Of a stretch of DNA of 64,000 nucleotides, positions 1 through 10,269 are shown in pieces. The notes beneath the pieces are model-generated. The model was given only the letters and a program-made list of their open reading frames with translations. It had not been told where the DNA came from and did no database searches. The stretch is from Karstenula rhodostoma CBS 690.94 (lineage: Eukaryota > Ascomycota > Dothideomycetes > Pleosporales > Didymosphaeriaceae). The first letter of the stretch is position 1. Every line of letters starts with the position of its first letter. The stretch lies in NCBI GenBank assembly GCA_010093485.1, contig MU001506.1:124001-188000 (forward strand). Reading direction: 5' to 3'. A program made the translations under genes and the position numbers.

Positions 1-19
1 CACCCACGCAGACACCATC

Positions 20-550
20 ATGGCAGAGCAGCGCGCAACCCCCGACCGCGTCGCCTCGTACGGCCGCGGCGGCGCAGGTGCGTCTTTCTCCTGCTGCCCT
101 TTCTCTCGCGCCCGCTAACACCCCCAAGGCAACATCGGCAAGGAAGACCCCGCCGCGCACATCACCCCCAAAGACCTCGTCACGCCCACCCTCAAGTCGG
201 TGCACTACACGACGGGCCGCGGCGGCTCGGGCAACATGGCCAAGAACGACCCCGCGCACCCGGAGCTCGCGCGCGCCGCGCAGGACGTCGAGGCGCCCAC
301 GCACCGCGACGCAGACGGCCCGCACCACTACGGCCGCGGCGGCGCGGCCAACATCGCGAAGATTGAAGAGGAGAAGCGTGTGGCGCGGGTGGCGGCGGGC
401 ACGGAGAAGTCGTCGGGCGAGAAGAAGAGGGCGAGCGGGGAGCCGAGGGAGCGGAAGAGCGAGGATGGGAGGCGCGAGGCGGGCAGGGCGGACAAGGGGA
501 TCGTGGACAAGGGGAAGGAGCTGTTGCATAAACTGGGGGGGAAGAAGTAG
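20..550 (+). CDS. DUF3602 (Par32-like) repeat protein
   Basis: Two exons (20-77, 129-550) with a 51-nt intron; the branch-like GCTAAC lies just before the acceptor. The product is about 159 residues. Three glycine-rich motifs define the DUF3602 family: YGRGGAGNI across the splice junction near residue 14, TGRGGSGNM near 54 and YGRGGAANI near 91. The C-terminal half is highly charged (Lys, Arg, Glu) and probably disordered. Yeast Par32, which carries the same repeats, is phosphorylated after rapamycin treatment and affects ammonium-transporter signalling; whether that role applies here is unknown. The ATG at 20 opens the frame that reads directly into the first motif. Family call is firm; function is not. 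Confidence 0.82.
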
Positions 551-2004
551 GGTGGAACTTCCGGTCGTGGGTGGATGGACAGGGCGTGCTTTTCTTTGTG
601 TGTTCGAGGGTGAGATTTACGATTATGATATCCCCGGTGTGGTATTGGTTTGCTAGAGTTGTAATGAGGAGTTCCACGGTTCTGAGAGACACGGCTGCTG
701 CAGGAAGAGTCGTACGTACGATGTGGGTTATGCCGTCACTGAAGGACATATTGGCGTGAGGTGCTCGACCTGGCAGAGCAGGGCAGGCGGTTCTGCTGAC
801 CCAGCAATTCATCACTCCTACACACACCAGGCCTTGTACCTTATCATTCAGCGTACCGCACAACACCAGCCTTGTCCCGCGAAACAACGAATCGTAACTG
901 CCCACGCAATCCTCAGGGCCCTGCAAACACGCATAGCATGACTCGCGCTATCAGACACATCCGCCCTCCACAGTGCCAGTGCCGGTGCCGCTTGCCATAA
1001 TGTCAATGCCCCTCCCCATTCGCTCCCAACCAAAGTCGCAACCAACGCGTGATGGCGGGGTACGTGCCTCATAGATAGACTACTGCGCGGACGGTGGGGT
1101 AGCTTTCGTTCCGTCAAACACCATCTTCACCCACGTTGCGCTCTCCTCCGGCACGAAAGGAGGCAACGTAATCGCACGAAATATATTGACACTGTTGGAG
1201 AGGTAGATAGAGGATGCGTAGCTTTATAACTTGGTATGCATAGGGGGACTGGCGGGCTTGTCTATGCGTGAGCACGCAAGAGGAGAGCAGGTGCGTGGAA
1301 GGGAATACGTGACCTGATATCGGCATGCTGCATGAGGGTGGGTGAGATTAGGGCTACCGGGCACTCGGTATCGAGAGCGCATATCATACCGTAGAAATTG
1401 GATGCTCCCAGTTGAGCTATGGATAAGCGAACTAACCAGAAAACAGAATAGATTGTAAAAGCGGGGTCAGAACGCTATATAGCTTACATAATTAGGGTAG
1501 AAAACAATCTAACCTAATTCGGCTCAATCGGGAGCATCCAATTTCTACGGTATGTCGGCAAGCGCACTCGGGAAGCACCCTCTCTCCACGGAGCTCGACG
1601 TAGAGGAGTGACGGGGCCAAGCTATGGGCCTAGCTCCCAGTTGATCGCGGCGCGTGGCGGCGACCTTGCGGCCTTATCCGTTGCCTCTGCAACTCGTTTG
1701 CAAGTTGCTCACGCATCTCATAGGATGGCAGGATAGGCCGCGCGCTCGTACTGCCGTATGCGTAAATCCGTGCATGGGGATTATACATGTGGTTGGAGCC
1801 GATTGGTGAAGGGGAGAACTGCGTGCTCGGCTGCTTCTAGGGGTCCCGCTGCTGCGGCCCGTTTATGTGCTTGCGGCGTGCATTTCCGGTGACATAAGGC
1901 TGAGGGGAGATGGACTGACATGCCGCGGGTGGTTGTTCTTAAAGTGCGGATAGCCGCGCTCGATGGAAGGAGGGTCATAGGTAGCTGGCTATCGCTCTTT
2001 CGCC
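551..2004. other. intergenic region
   Basis: No convincing coding sequence on either strand. Short open frames lack recognisable domains and splice support. The only structured item is the inverted-repeat element at 1389-1550. The stretch 1900-2004 is the immediate upstream region of the oxygenase gene. Confidence 0.6.
1389..1550. mobile_element. 162-bp MITE with TA target duplication (Tc1/mariner type)
   Basis: Positions 1389-1417 and 1522-1550 are 29-nt terminal inverted repeats differing at two positions; the outer ends begin CCGTAGAAATTGG. TA dinucleotides lie immediately outside both ends (1387-1388, 1551-1552), as expected for a Tc1/mariner target duplication. The interior is AT-rich, has no coding capacity, and holds a short palindrome near 1474-1483 plus further partly inverted sequence next to the TIRs. 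No second copy was seen in this window. Confidence 0.72.
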
Positions 2005-3182
2005 ATGTCGAACACCGAAACCGAAACCGAAACCGAAACGCAGAACGAGACGTACGTCCACTACCACGATGGCGGCGTCTTGGGCAAGCGCCGCGTCTTA
2101 AAGGGCAAGGCTGCAAAGCCTACGTTCGATGAAGTCCCGAAAATCGACATGCGCCGCATCTACTCGGACAGCCTGGATGATCGGAAGGAGCTGGCGAAGG
2201 AGGTCGGCGAGGCGTGTAGAAATGTGGGATTCTTCTACGCGGTGAACCACGGCGTCGACGAACAAATCCTCGACGATACCTTCGCGGCTGTGAAGCGGTT
2301 CTTCGACCTCCCCACCGAAGTCAAGATGGAAGTGCACAACCAAAAGACGGAGAAATTCAGGGGCTACGAGGCCTTCCTGGAAGGCAAACTCGACCCCAGC
2401 ACGCGCGGCGGTACGTTTCCCCTTCCCCCAACCCCCATCCATCGAGACTAACGCCCCCACCCACCGCAGACCTCAAAGAAGGCTTCCTCATGGGCGAAGA
2501 CGCAACCGACCCATCCCAAAACCTCCCCCTCTCCACCCTCCCCTTCATGTCCACCCCCCGCAACCAATGGCCCACCCACCCCACCGCCCTCTTCCTCCGC
2601 CCCGCCCTAACCACCTACCACACCGCCATGCTCGCCTTCTCCCGCCGCCTCCTCTCCATCTTCGCCCTCGCCCTCTCCCTCCCCGAATCCCACTTCGACC
2701 CCATCACCCGCCACCCCCTCACAAACGTCCGCGCCGTGCACTACCCACCGCAGCCCTCTGCCTCTGACGTCGGCATCGGCGCACACACCGACTTCTGCTT
2801 CTTCACCCTCGTCTGCCAGTCCCGCACCACCTACCCAGCCCTCGAGGTGCTGAATGCGAATGCCATCTGGGTGCCCGTGGCGTACGAGCCGGACTCCTTC
2901 GTCGTGAATATTGCGGATTTTTTGAAGGTGGTTACGGGGGGCGTGTGGAGGAGTACGGTGCATAGGGTGAGGAATTGGGGCGGGGAGGAGAGGTATAGTT
3001 TGCCGTTTTTTTTTAGTCCGGATGAGGATGCGAGGGTCGGGGTGGTGGGGGGGTTTGGTGGGGAGGGAGGGGGGGAAGAGGTGGAGGTCGGGGTGGGGGA
3101 GTATTTTCAGAGGAGGTTGGAGGTGGATCGGAGGACGCATTTGGAGGGGGAGGGGGAGGGGGATAAGGGTGGTGGGGATTGA
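2005..3182 (+). CDS. 2-oxoglutarate/Fe(II)-dependent oxygenase
   Basis: Two exons (2005-2410, 2470-3182) joined over a 59-nt intron give 372 residues. The N-terminal part matches the DIOX_N domain (GEACRNVGFFYAVNHGV near residue 75; RGDLKEGF at the junction). The catalytic 2OG-FeII_Oxy domain shows the iron ligands His241 and Asp243 (GAHTDF) and His300 (STVHRV), and the 2-oxoglutarate-binding Arg310/Ser312 (RYSLPFF). All core residues are present, so it is probably active. Substrate is unknown; the family includes secondary-metabolite and isopenicillin-N-synthase-like enzymes. The N-terminus has a Thr-Glu dipeptide run, and the last 60 residues are Gly/Glu-rich from a strongly G-rich 3' end. 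It has no obvious pathway neighbours. Confidence 0.88.
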
Positions 3183-3322
3183 GGGTGGTGGGATGGGGGG
3201 ATATACCATTGGATGTGAGGGGTGGGGGATATATGTGTGTTTTTGGGAATGAAATCGACGTCTCGTGTATGGAGAGGGTTGGCTGAGCTAAGTAGCTTTG
3301 TTGGTGTTGCACGGGAATAGAA

Positions 3323-5680
3323 CTCTAAGCGGATACGATACAATCCTGGTCAGTCATCGACCTCCTCGTCCAGGCTAAGATTGCAGTGCAAGAGCATTAA
3401 CGGTTGCACACCACTAAAGGACCGTTGAGTATATAACTCGCTCTAAGTGAGTACGATCCTGGTCATTGACCTCCTCGTGCGGGCTGGAGAATTTAGTGCA
3501 GAACCGCTTGGCTGGGAGCGCCCGCGGCGTCTGAGTCCATAGGTATCATCTGAACGCCTCCAAGCGTGCATCAACCTTGCCCATAACCCTCCTTGTTTGC
3601 GCTGATGATTACATACCAATGGCTTCAAGTTAAAGCAGCCCTGCCACCGTTTACTCACCGGCCCAAGCCACCGAAGCTGGCGAATCATATCGTGAGCCAC
3701 ATAGTCGCGGGGTTAGGCAACGACTTTGACCTCCTCGTGCGGGCTAAGAATGCAGTGAAATCTCATTTCATCTCACTCACAAATATGGGGTATGCAGCAG
3801 TCGCATGCATGCATTCACCGGTTCAAGCTCATTAGCGAATGATCTCTCGAATAGCACCCTGTGCCATGCAGATCCCTCGTATCTATAGGGTTATGCGCTA
3901 ACGTTTACCTCCTCGTCCAGGCTAAAGATTGCAGTGAAACTTCCCACCTGCATATAGGTCCAGGACCCGGGTCTTTAATTCAATAAAAGCCGACACAGCT
4001 TCACCACCTTCGCCATGCTGAACTAGTTTCGAGATCTTCCATATGCTTTGTCATTGAGTTTGACAGAGTTTACAGATCGCAAGTTCTCATATCACGTGTT
4101 TGCTTCGTTATATCCCACCACACCCTTCCTGCACTATGACACACACATCGCATGGAGCGTCAAGAATCTACACGTATGAGATCCAGCTATTAGAGCTATC
4201 TTCAATCACATCACAACGAGGCTCCTCGTTCGCGCTAGAGGGTGATGGAATGGTTCGTGGGTATGGAGGGCCAGTGGTAAAGCGCCTTTTGGAATGTGCT
4301 AGGATATTGCATTTCACGGGGTTGTGCGTGGTCGCTTGTAGAGGCGGGTCGTGATTTCTGTAGGGCTGTGCTTAGCTCAGTCGGCGGTGACCTCGTGTAC
4401 GCTAAAGATTGCAGTGTTGAAAAAATGATTGGTATTCGTGAAAAGTATCAATCTCTTGGTATTTGTCTCATCTACCGAGTACTTGGGGATTTGGCAAGTC
4501 AGGTGGACTTCCTATTGGTCAAGTCTCCGCGCAAGGCAGCAGCACCCCTTCGTCGGGGCTAAAGATTGCAGTGCAAAATGTATACTGTATTGGTCAGTTA
4601 GACAGACTAGTTCCAAGCTTGTTTCTGTGAAGTATGTGATTGGCTGACGTTTCCGTCGACCGGTGAGCTTGTTAGCGGCACTGCTAGGCCAAGGATAGCG
4701 GTTCGGGTTCAAGGAGGGGGATCAAGTCTGCAGTGATTGGTCGGTTTTTTCTAAGAGAGCTTCTTTTTATGGCTGAGTTGTAGTGCAAACCAATTGCCCT
4801 CAAGTCATCGATGAACTGTATTGAAATCCTTAGTTTTCGTATCAGGAATATGATGTCCTAGCATCAGGTGACCTGGGCATTGCGATGCTCGCTCAAGGCA
4901 GCAGAACCTCTTCGTCGGGGCTAAAGATTGCAGTGAAAATCGGCTTGGGCGCTGATACCAGCATATTGCCTGTCCATGCTGCAGGACCGGTCAACCCACC
5001 ACATGGCGTTTTCGGTTGGGCTGACGGCAAGGGCTCCTGGAAAAGGCTCTGCCCTAGGGTGTACGGGAATTCCTGTTTTGATGCATAAGAGCAACGAAAG
5101 CTGGCATGTGTTCCCGTATCAACTGGGTGTTTCTTCTTCCGGGAGATTTTCTCGATCAGGCTGAATGTAGTGCATATCTGTTTATTCATTTCAGTTCTGA
5201 TGGGGTGCGGTTTGCATGATTGGATAATCCTTTTGGTAATTGAAGAGACAGAGGTGGCGCCGAAGAGGAAGGAGAGAGGGACACATATGAACGGCGATGT
5301 AATTGGAAGGATAATGCAAAAGTATGGGGAACTTCTGTCCGATAACAAGCTTCTTCTATTAATATTTGGTAACATCCCGACACACCTCTGCCCGTTCCAA
5401 AGAAACGAATTGATCGGGTCAATGTCTTCAAAGAATCCGACAAAATAACGCCATGTGGTGTATGCCAAGTGGGTATCGTGGGACTTCATCAGCGGGGTGA
5501 ACTTTGTGAGACAAAGATAAATTCCGCAGCACGGCTGGCCTCGAGCATACATTGGCACGGATTCGTACTCGGCTAAGTCATCATATGCCAGAAAGGACCG
5601 TTTTTTTCGAGAATCCCTGCTTGGGGGCCCAGGAAGCAGCATCTATCTCTTTGTCCGGGCTAAAAATTGCGGTGCACACT
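3323..5680 (+). repeat. Degenerate repeat array, ~32-bp core, about 11 copies
   Basis: A core close to CCTCCTCGTCCGGGCTAAAG followed by ATTGCAGTGAAA recurs on the + strand. Clear copies start near 3359, 3468, 3728, 3907, 4388, 4543, 4905 and 5643; weaker ones lie near 4221, 4711 and 5140. Some copies share longer flanks: 3323-3390 with 3441-3500 (ATACGATCCTGGTCA-like), the segments before the 3728 and 3907 copies, and 4531-4579 with 4892-4940 and 5631-5678 (AAGGCAGCAG-like). Several spacings are 157-181 bp, one is about twice that, and others are irregular, suggesting a mutated tandem array. Core length varies by single bases, which argues against coding constraint. No gene is called inside it. 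Confidence 0.7.
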
Positions 5681-5795
5681 TTCAACCGCACCCAATCTCG
5701 ACGTCGTTGGTAGAAATCTTCAAAGTCATTATGCAAAGTCGTGCTATTTCTTAACTCTTCTCTTTCCAACAGCGTTGTCATGCCCTATACCTGAA

Positions 5796-7088
5796 TCATA
5801 GCAGATCCTCCGGATCAACCACGCTAACCCAAATATTCTCCTTATTCTCACTATACGAAACAACTAGCTTCCCATCCACAAGAATAGTAGTAGGATAGCT
5901 GAACATCGGTCTCTTCAACTTCCTCGTATCAGGCGCGATCACCGTACTCGCATTCGTCCTCAACACCCCGATACCGGTATACGTCCCGCCTCCCCCTCGG
6001 CTAGTCGCAATAGTAAGAGGCTGTCGGATCTTCTCCGTATTGTTCCGCGGGTTATGGACGAGATAGCGGTCCCCGTTCGGCAAGAGGCCGAGATGCTGCT
6101 TACTGCCTACATCCGGGATGTTGGTGCGGAAGATCTTGTTGCCATGCTGCTGCTCGATACGTGGGTACCAGTCGCGCCCTTCGCGCGAGGTCGTGTGCTC
6201 GACCCAGACTGCGTTGCTGATGGTGCTCGATCCAGAAATGTCCCGCCAAAAGCGTTCCCAGTAGCCACCGGATTTGTTGCGAAACCAGACCGCGTGTGTG
6301 GGCTCTTGCATGTCGTGTGCATCATCCGCGGCGTAGAGCTTAGTCTGGTAGAGCCAGGTTCCCCAGGCTGGGACCTTGTCGGGTTTCTTGAGATAGTCTT
6401 CGATCTGGACAGCGTGCTTGCAGAACTTCATGCCGTATGTGCCGTAGATGGTTTCGTTGAATTTGACCACCGAAGTCCAATTGTTTTGCGATGTCCAACA
6501 CGGGTCGCCGATTGGCTGTCCGGTTTTGGAGATGCGCCGCGCGATGCGTCCAGCTGCCTTTGTCCCCTTTGCATTATCACTCCAGCAGTAACGCAAAGTT
6601 GTTTGCGAAACCGCGTACAGATGATCTTTGCCGATAGGCACCCAGGCTACGGGGTGGAGGGCGCGCTGCCAGATACGATTGTCGCACCAGTAGGTATAGT
6701 TTGCTGCACTCGTCTGATTTGGAAGAAGCGCAGCAGGTAGTATGGAGTAGCCTTTCGACCATGTGAGGCCGTTGTCAGTGGATGTCGATAGCCATGATTC
6801 CTGTCCGATTGAGTCTTCATCTATGGGCGATGTGGAATATTGTAGGTACGTGCGCTTCCCGTTGTGGTACAGCTCTGGGTGATGAGCGTATGTTCGGTTC
6901 ACCTCTGTACCTTTATAGACAAGGACTTCGGCATTGACTTTGAGCTTTGGCCATCCCGCATACAGTGTGTCGCTGTAGTTGATGGGAGGCGAGACTTGCC
7001 AGTAGCTCTCTGGGGACGGGGCGGCGTGGGCGTCGATTCCAATGATGGATGCCGTTACAGTCGCTATGATGATTGCATATTGGAACAT
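5796..7088 (-). CDS. Secreted sialidase-fold (BNR/Asp-box) protein
   Basis: A single-exon frame of 430 residues from the ATG at 7088. That start is chosen because it opens a signal peptide (MFQYAIIIATVTASIIGI then DAHA); the frame stays open 35 codons further upstream but without such a signal. An Asp-box motif (STDNGLTW, about residue 102) is the hallmark of sialidase-type beta-propellers. The rest is rich in Trp, Tyr and N-glycosylation sequons (NYS, NRT, NQT, NYT, NWT, NET). The protein is expected to be secreted and to act on glycans, but only one clear Asp-box is visible and no catalytic set could be assigned, so substrate is unknown. It lies directly beside the repeat array. Confidence 0.65.
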   Translation of the reverse strand: MFQYAIIIATVTASIIGIDAHAAPSPESYWQVSPPINYSDTLYAGWPKLKVNAEVLVYKGTEVNRTYAHHPELYHNGKRTYLQYSTSPIDEDSIGQESWLSTSTDNGLTWSKGYSILPAALLPNQTSAANYTYWCDNRIWQRALHPVAWVPIGKDHLYAVSQTTLRYCWSDNAKGTKAAGRIARRISKTGQPIGDPCWTSQNNWTSVVKFNETIYGTYGMKFCKHAVQIEDYLKKPDKVPAWGTWLYQTKLYAADDAHDMQEPTHAVWFRNKSGGYWERFWRDISGSSTISNAVWVEHTTSREGRDWYPRIEQQHGNKIFRTNIPDVGSKQHLGLLPNGDRYLVHNPRNNTEKIRQPLTIATSRGGGGTYTGIGVLRTNASTVIAPDTRKLKRPMFSYPTTILVDGKLVVSYSENKENIWVSVVDPEDLL

Positions 7089-7824
7089 TGTGGAGTACTT
7101 CGAACATGTAGTGTTGTCACGATCGAGTAGGGGAATTACGCACAATACTGTACATCTGCATGGTTCCACAAGATCTACGCGGGGCATCTTCACCCCGTAT
7201 GCAACAATTCGAGATCCGTCAATCGGAGTTTCTCCAGGCGGTTAATATGGAGCGCGCTAACGCCAGGGTGGGAAGTAAGAAACACAAATAGGGAACAACA
7301 ACAGTATCACCAAGAAACAGTCCGAATTGAGAAGCTAAAAAATCTAAAAGGATTATGTCCGTGGATGTAAGTCGATTGATGGCATGAGTCTTCCTTCATT
7401 GCATCCTTTATACGGCTTGAGCTATCGAAGACCAGCGTGAGTACACGATGCCAACCTCCAATTCATGAAATATCCCCAACCAGTGGACCAAGCAGCTACC
7501 ATCAATACAAGTCGTCTCAAAATTCAAATTCGGACTCAGGGATCTCCTCGTCATTCTGTTCCTTAACCCTCTCGCTCCGGTCCAATGCGGGACCAAATTG
7601 CCGAGTAAGCGTCTCGCCCAATGTGCTAGCGCGCAAAAAGACCATCGGCTCACTTGATGGCTATGTTAAAGTTGTATGTGAAGAATGTCGGATTAGTTTG
7701 TACGTTAGTTAAGGTTCGAAGGAGTTAAAGGTCTTGAGAAATATCCGTGCGTATGCGCTCGCGCCGTTATAATTGTTACTAAGATTCAACAACGCGCCGC
7801 TCCTCTACAGAGCCGCTCCCCAGG
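7089..7824. other. intergenic region
   Basis: Contains the promoter side of the minus-strand sialidase-fold gene and the region beyond the RBR pseudogene. Only short open frames without recognisable features are present. Confidence 0.6.
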
Positions 7825-9086
7825 TTACCCAGCCCAACAGATTCCTGGCACAATTGATGGCGGTCTCGTGTCCTCGTTGGTGATAGGCACGCGATAGTGA
7901 GCGCACGACTCTGAATGTGCCGAGTTGCCTGTGGTGAAGATCCCATTCGGTCCGTGGTACGGTGCGCTACAGTTGTAGCAGAATGCGTGTCTACATAGGT
8001 TGCCTGCAAAACAAGTCAGTGGTCTTTTATCTTGTCTCGGATGCCGAACCCCCAACATTGGTCGAGCGCAGTGTATTGTATCGCCGAAATGCAGCGAAAG
8101 ACCATGTGAAAAACGAAGACCACTTACAAACTACTTCATCACAGCCACCGTTCTTCTAGATATTTACTCCGCAGGCTGGAAACGGTTTGGAAAAACGCGC
8201 GATAGCTTGCTTGCTAGCTTCTTCGTGCTCTGGGATGACCTTCTTGTGCTCGTCGCATGCGTTGCAGGTCTCACCGTCGTGGAAGGGCACCTCATGTACA
8301 GTACACAAACGAAAGCCACATTCATTGCAGCGAAATATGTTTCCGTCGGTTTTGGAATCATGAAACTGGCCGGATTTGCAACCTTGGGCCATGCAGTCGC
8401 GGTAGTTGGGCAGTTTGCGAAGAGCTGCGCGGGTAATGGCATTGTCGAATCTGATATAAGGTCAGTCTCGATCTTGGGATGCTTTGTGTAAGATTGAATC
8501 ACTTCTCGTAGAGATTCCGGGAGATCTTTCCTTTCAAGTCGGCGAGCGAGAGTTTTCGGTCGCATGTCGACGGGCATCGGATGCCATCTTCAACAATGGT
8601 GTTATCGAGCTGAGAGTCTACCCGACCCTCAAGGCACTCCTCGTAAGTCTCGGGCTCGTGAGCGCAACCCTCGATCCGAGGATACGTATCCGCGGGAAAT
8701 CGCTGGGCGCAGGTAGAGCACTCTGGGTTCGCTTTCTCAAATACGATCATCTGTGACCTCGCTGCTGCCTCTGCTTTTTCCTTTGCAGCCGCCTCTGCCT
8801 TTTTCTTCGCCCGTTTACATTTGGCTCTATTTCTGGCTTTTCCAGGTAGGGCCTGTGATGTGTCTTCGTCGTCGTGCTCGTTTACTTGTTCCATCGCTTC
8901 ATTTTGAGCTTGTAAGCCTGGCGAACGACCATGTTTCCAGTTTTGAGCCTCGTGGGGAGTATTACTCCACATCACTGCTGTAGCCCACTCTTTAGCCACC
9001 TTCATGTATTCCATTTGGGCAAATATGCTGGGTACACGCGCAAAGGGTAAGGTGTGTTCGAGCTTGGGAGGCCACGTCCAGGGCAA
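7825..9086 (-). pseudogene. Decayed RBR-type E3 ubiquitin ligase (RING1-IBR-RING2)
   Basis: Three exons can be followed on the minus strand (9086-8503, 8450-8128, 8003-7825), with introns of 52 and 124 nt. Exon 1 has a Lys/Ala-rich coiled segment and RING1 (CSTC near 8700, then GCAHEPETYEECL). Exon 2 carries the IBR (CMAQGCKSG, FRCNECGFRLC, CNACDEHKK) and the start of RING2. Exon 3 completes RING2 (CNLCRHAFCYNC). Three lesions stand out. The expected RING1 Cys before EEC is Tyr (codon 8643-8645). The first RING2 Cys is Phe (8180-8182). An in-frame TAG at 8156-8158 stands in the VNI-x-KNGGC motif. If translated, the product would stop before RING2 and lack ligase activity. The family assignment is strong. 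True pseudogene versus recently broken allele cannot be decided here, and the start codon is uncertain. Confidence 0.75.
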
Positions 9087-9480
9087 ACTGATTGTTTTTA
9101 GACAGTCACGGGTCCGAACAGAGGCAGCTCTTGGCGCTGTGCGGTCACGGGCTGTCCACCAAGTTGTATGAGTGGTTGTGTGGCGCCAGCGTCGGTTTTA
9201 TAGACTTTGGAAGGCACAATCAACAAGAGGTGACACAGACATGTGACAAGGATGGAACAAGGCAGAAGCACCTGCGCTCGTGGTTGCTAGTTCCCAGCAG
9301 GAAGAGGTGAAGTTGGGTTACTTAGTAGGTTCTAGTAAGAGCGAAGCTTAGGCTCAGAATTTCAGAGCTCAAGAACTACAAGAATAGAATTACTCCAGTC
9401 ATGTGGCCAAATCACTGCAGTTACTCAAATATGTGAAGCAACATCAGACTAAAATTTACATAATTGTTTTTCTTCTTAGA
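9087..9480. other. intergenic region upstream of SDR remnant
   Basis: No coding sequence recognised. The N-terminal Rossmann part expected before the dehydrogenase remnant was looked for here and not found; the run TTTTTCTTCTTAG at 9468-9480 resembles a surviving splice acceptor. Confidence 0.5.
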
Positions 9481-9975
9481 TGCCTTATATACACAGTCTC
9501 TGCTCATCCAACCCAAGGGCACTGTCGTCTTCAACACATCAGTTTCAGGCTATCTCAAAATGCTCTGGCAAGGTAGCATGCTTACTTTCGGTTGATGCAT
9601 GCAACATCGTTAATTGCATTTAGTTACCTATGCCCCATTAAAGCGTTCCCTAGAGATTCTCGGAGACAATCTTCGGCTTAAGCTCGTACCGTTCGGCGTC
9701 AAAGTCGTATTAATCATTACTGGAGCCGTGGAATCCAAAGTCCACTCGTATCACCAAGAGTGGAAGTTGCCCGATACTTCCCTCTACGTTGTGTTCGAGG
9801 AGAGTTTTACAAAGAGAGCAAAAGGTGACAACGGATCACCTAGGATGGATAAGCAAACCTACGCTAAAGGCGTAGTGAGCAAGCTCCTTGCGAATCCCGG
9901 GCCAAAGTTCTAGTTCAGCGGAGCTGTTGGTATTATGTATTTTGCTGCTTCATTATTTCCAACTTCATATCTGGT
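9481..9975 (+). pseudogene. Remnant of AYR1-like short-chain dehydrogenase/reductase
   Basis: Two exon-like segments (9481-9572 and 9624 onward) flank a plausible 51-nt intron. The first encodes PKGTVVFNTSVSG, matching the SDR beta-5/catalytic-Ser region. The second encodes VTYAPLKRSLEIL, which includes the YxxxK active site, followed by GDNLRLKLVPFGVKV and a typical AYR1-like C-terminal half (PRMDKQTYAK). An in-frame TAG (9911-9913) stands where relatives usually have Trp; past it the frame continues with similarity-like hydrophobic sequence to about 9975. The N-terminal NAD(P)-binding TGxxxGIG part is missing. Intact relatives reduce 1-acyl-dihydroxyacetone phosphate or related ketones. Called a pseudogene for truncation plus nonsense. 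Confidence 0.7.
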
Positions 9976-10269
9976 TAGTGGAACAAAAACTCCGCAATAC
10001 ATCGATGCTGACTATTTACTAGGGCATGGGGCTTGCTAGAGGAACTGGCATTGATATTATGCTGAAAGCTAAGAAGTAGGTACGCGATTATAGGCCACTG
10101 GTAGCAACGGAATCCTGGGATGGTTAGCATTTGCACACCTAGTGAGATCGGTGTAGGGAGGATCGTTGGGGCTTTTCCGTGGCGAAAAGATGTTTCGAGA
10201 CCTGTCATACGTGGTTTAAGCCGTGAGTAGCAGCGACTCCCTCGGCTGACGCCACCACAATAGCTCATC

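Noticed and set aside
192..926. 244-codon minus-strand open frame over the first gene
   Set aside because: Antisense shadow of the DUF3602 gene; low complexity (Ser/Pro/Arg) and no domain, while the plus strand has a spliced conserved reading.
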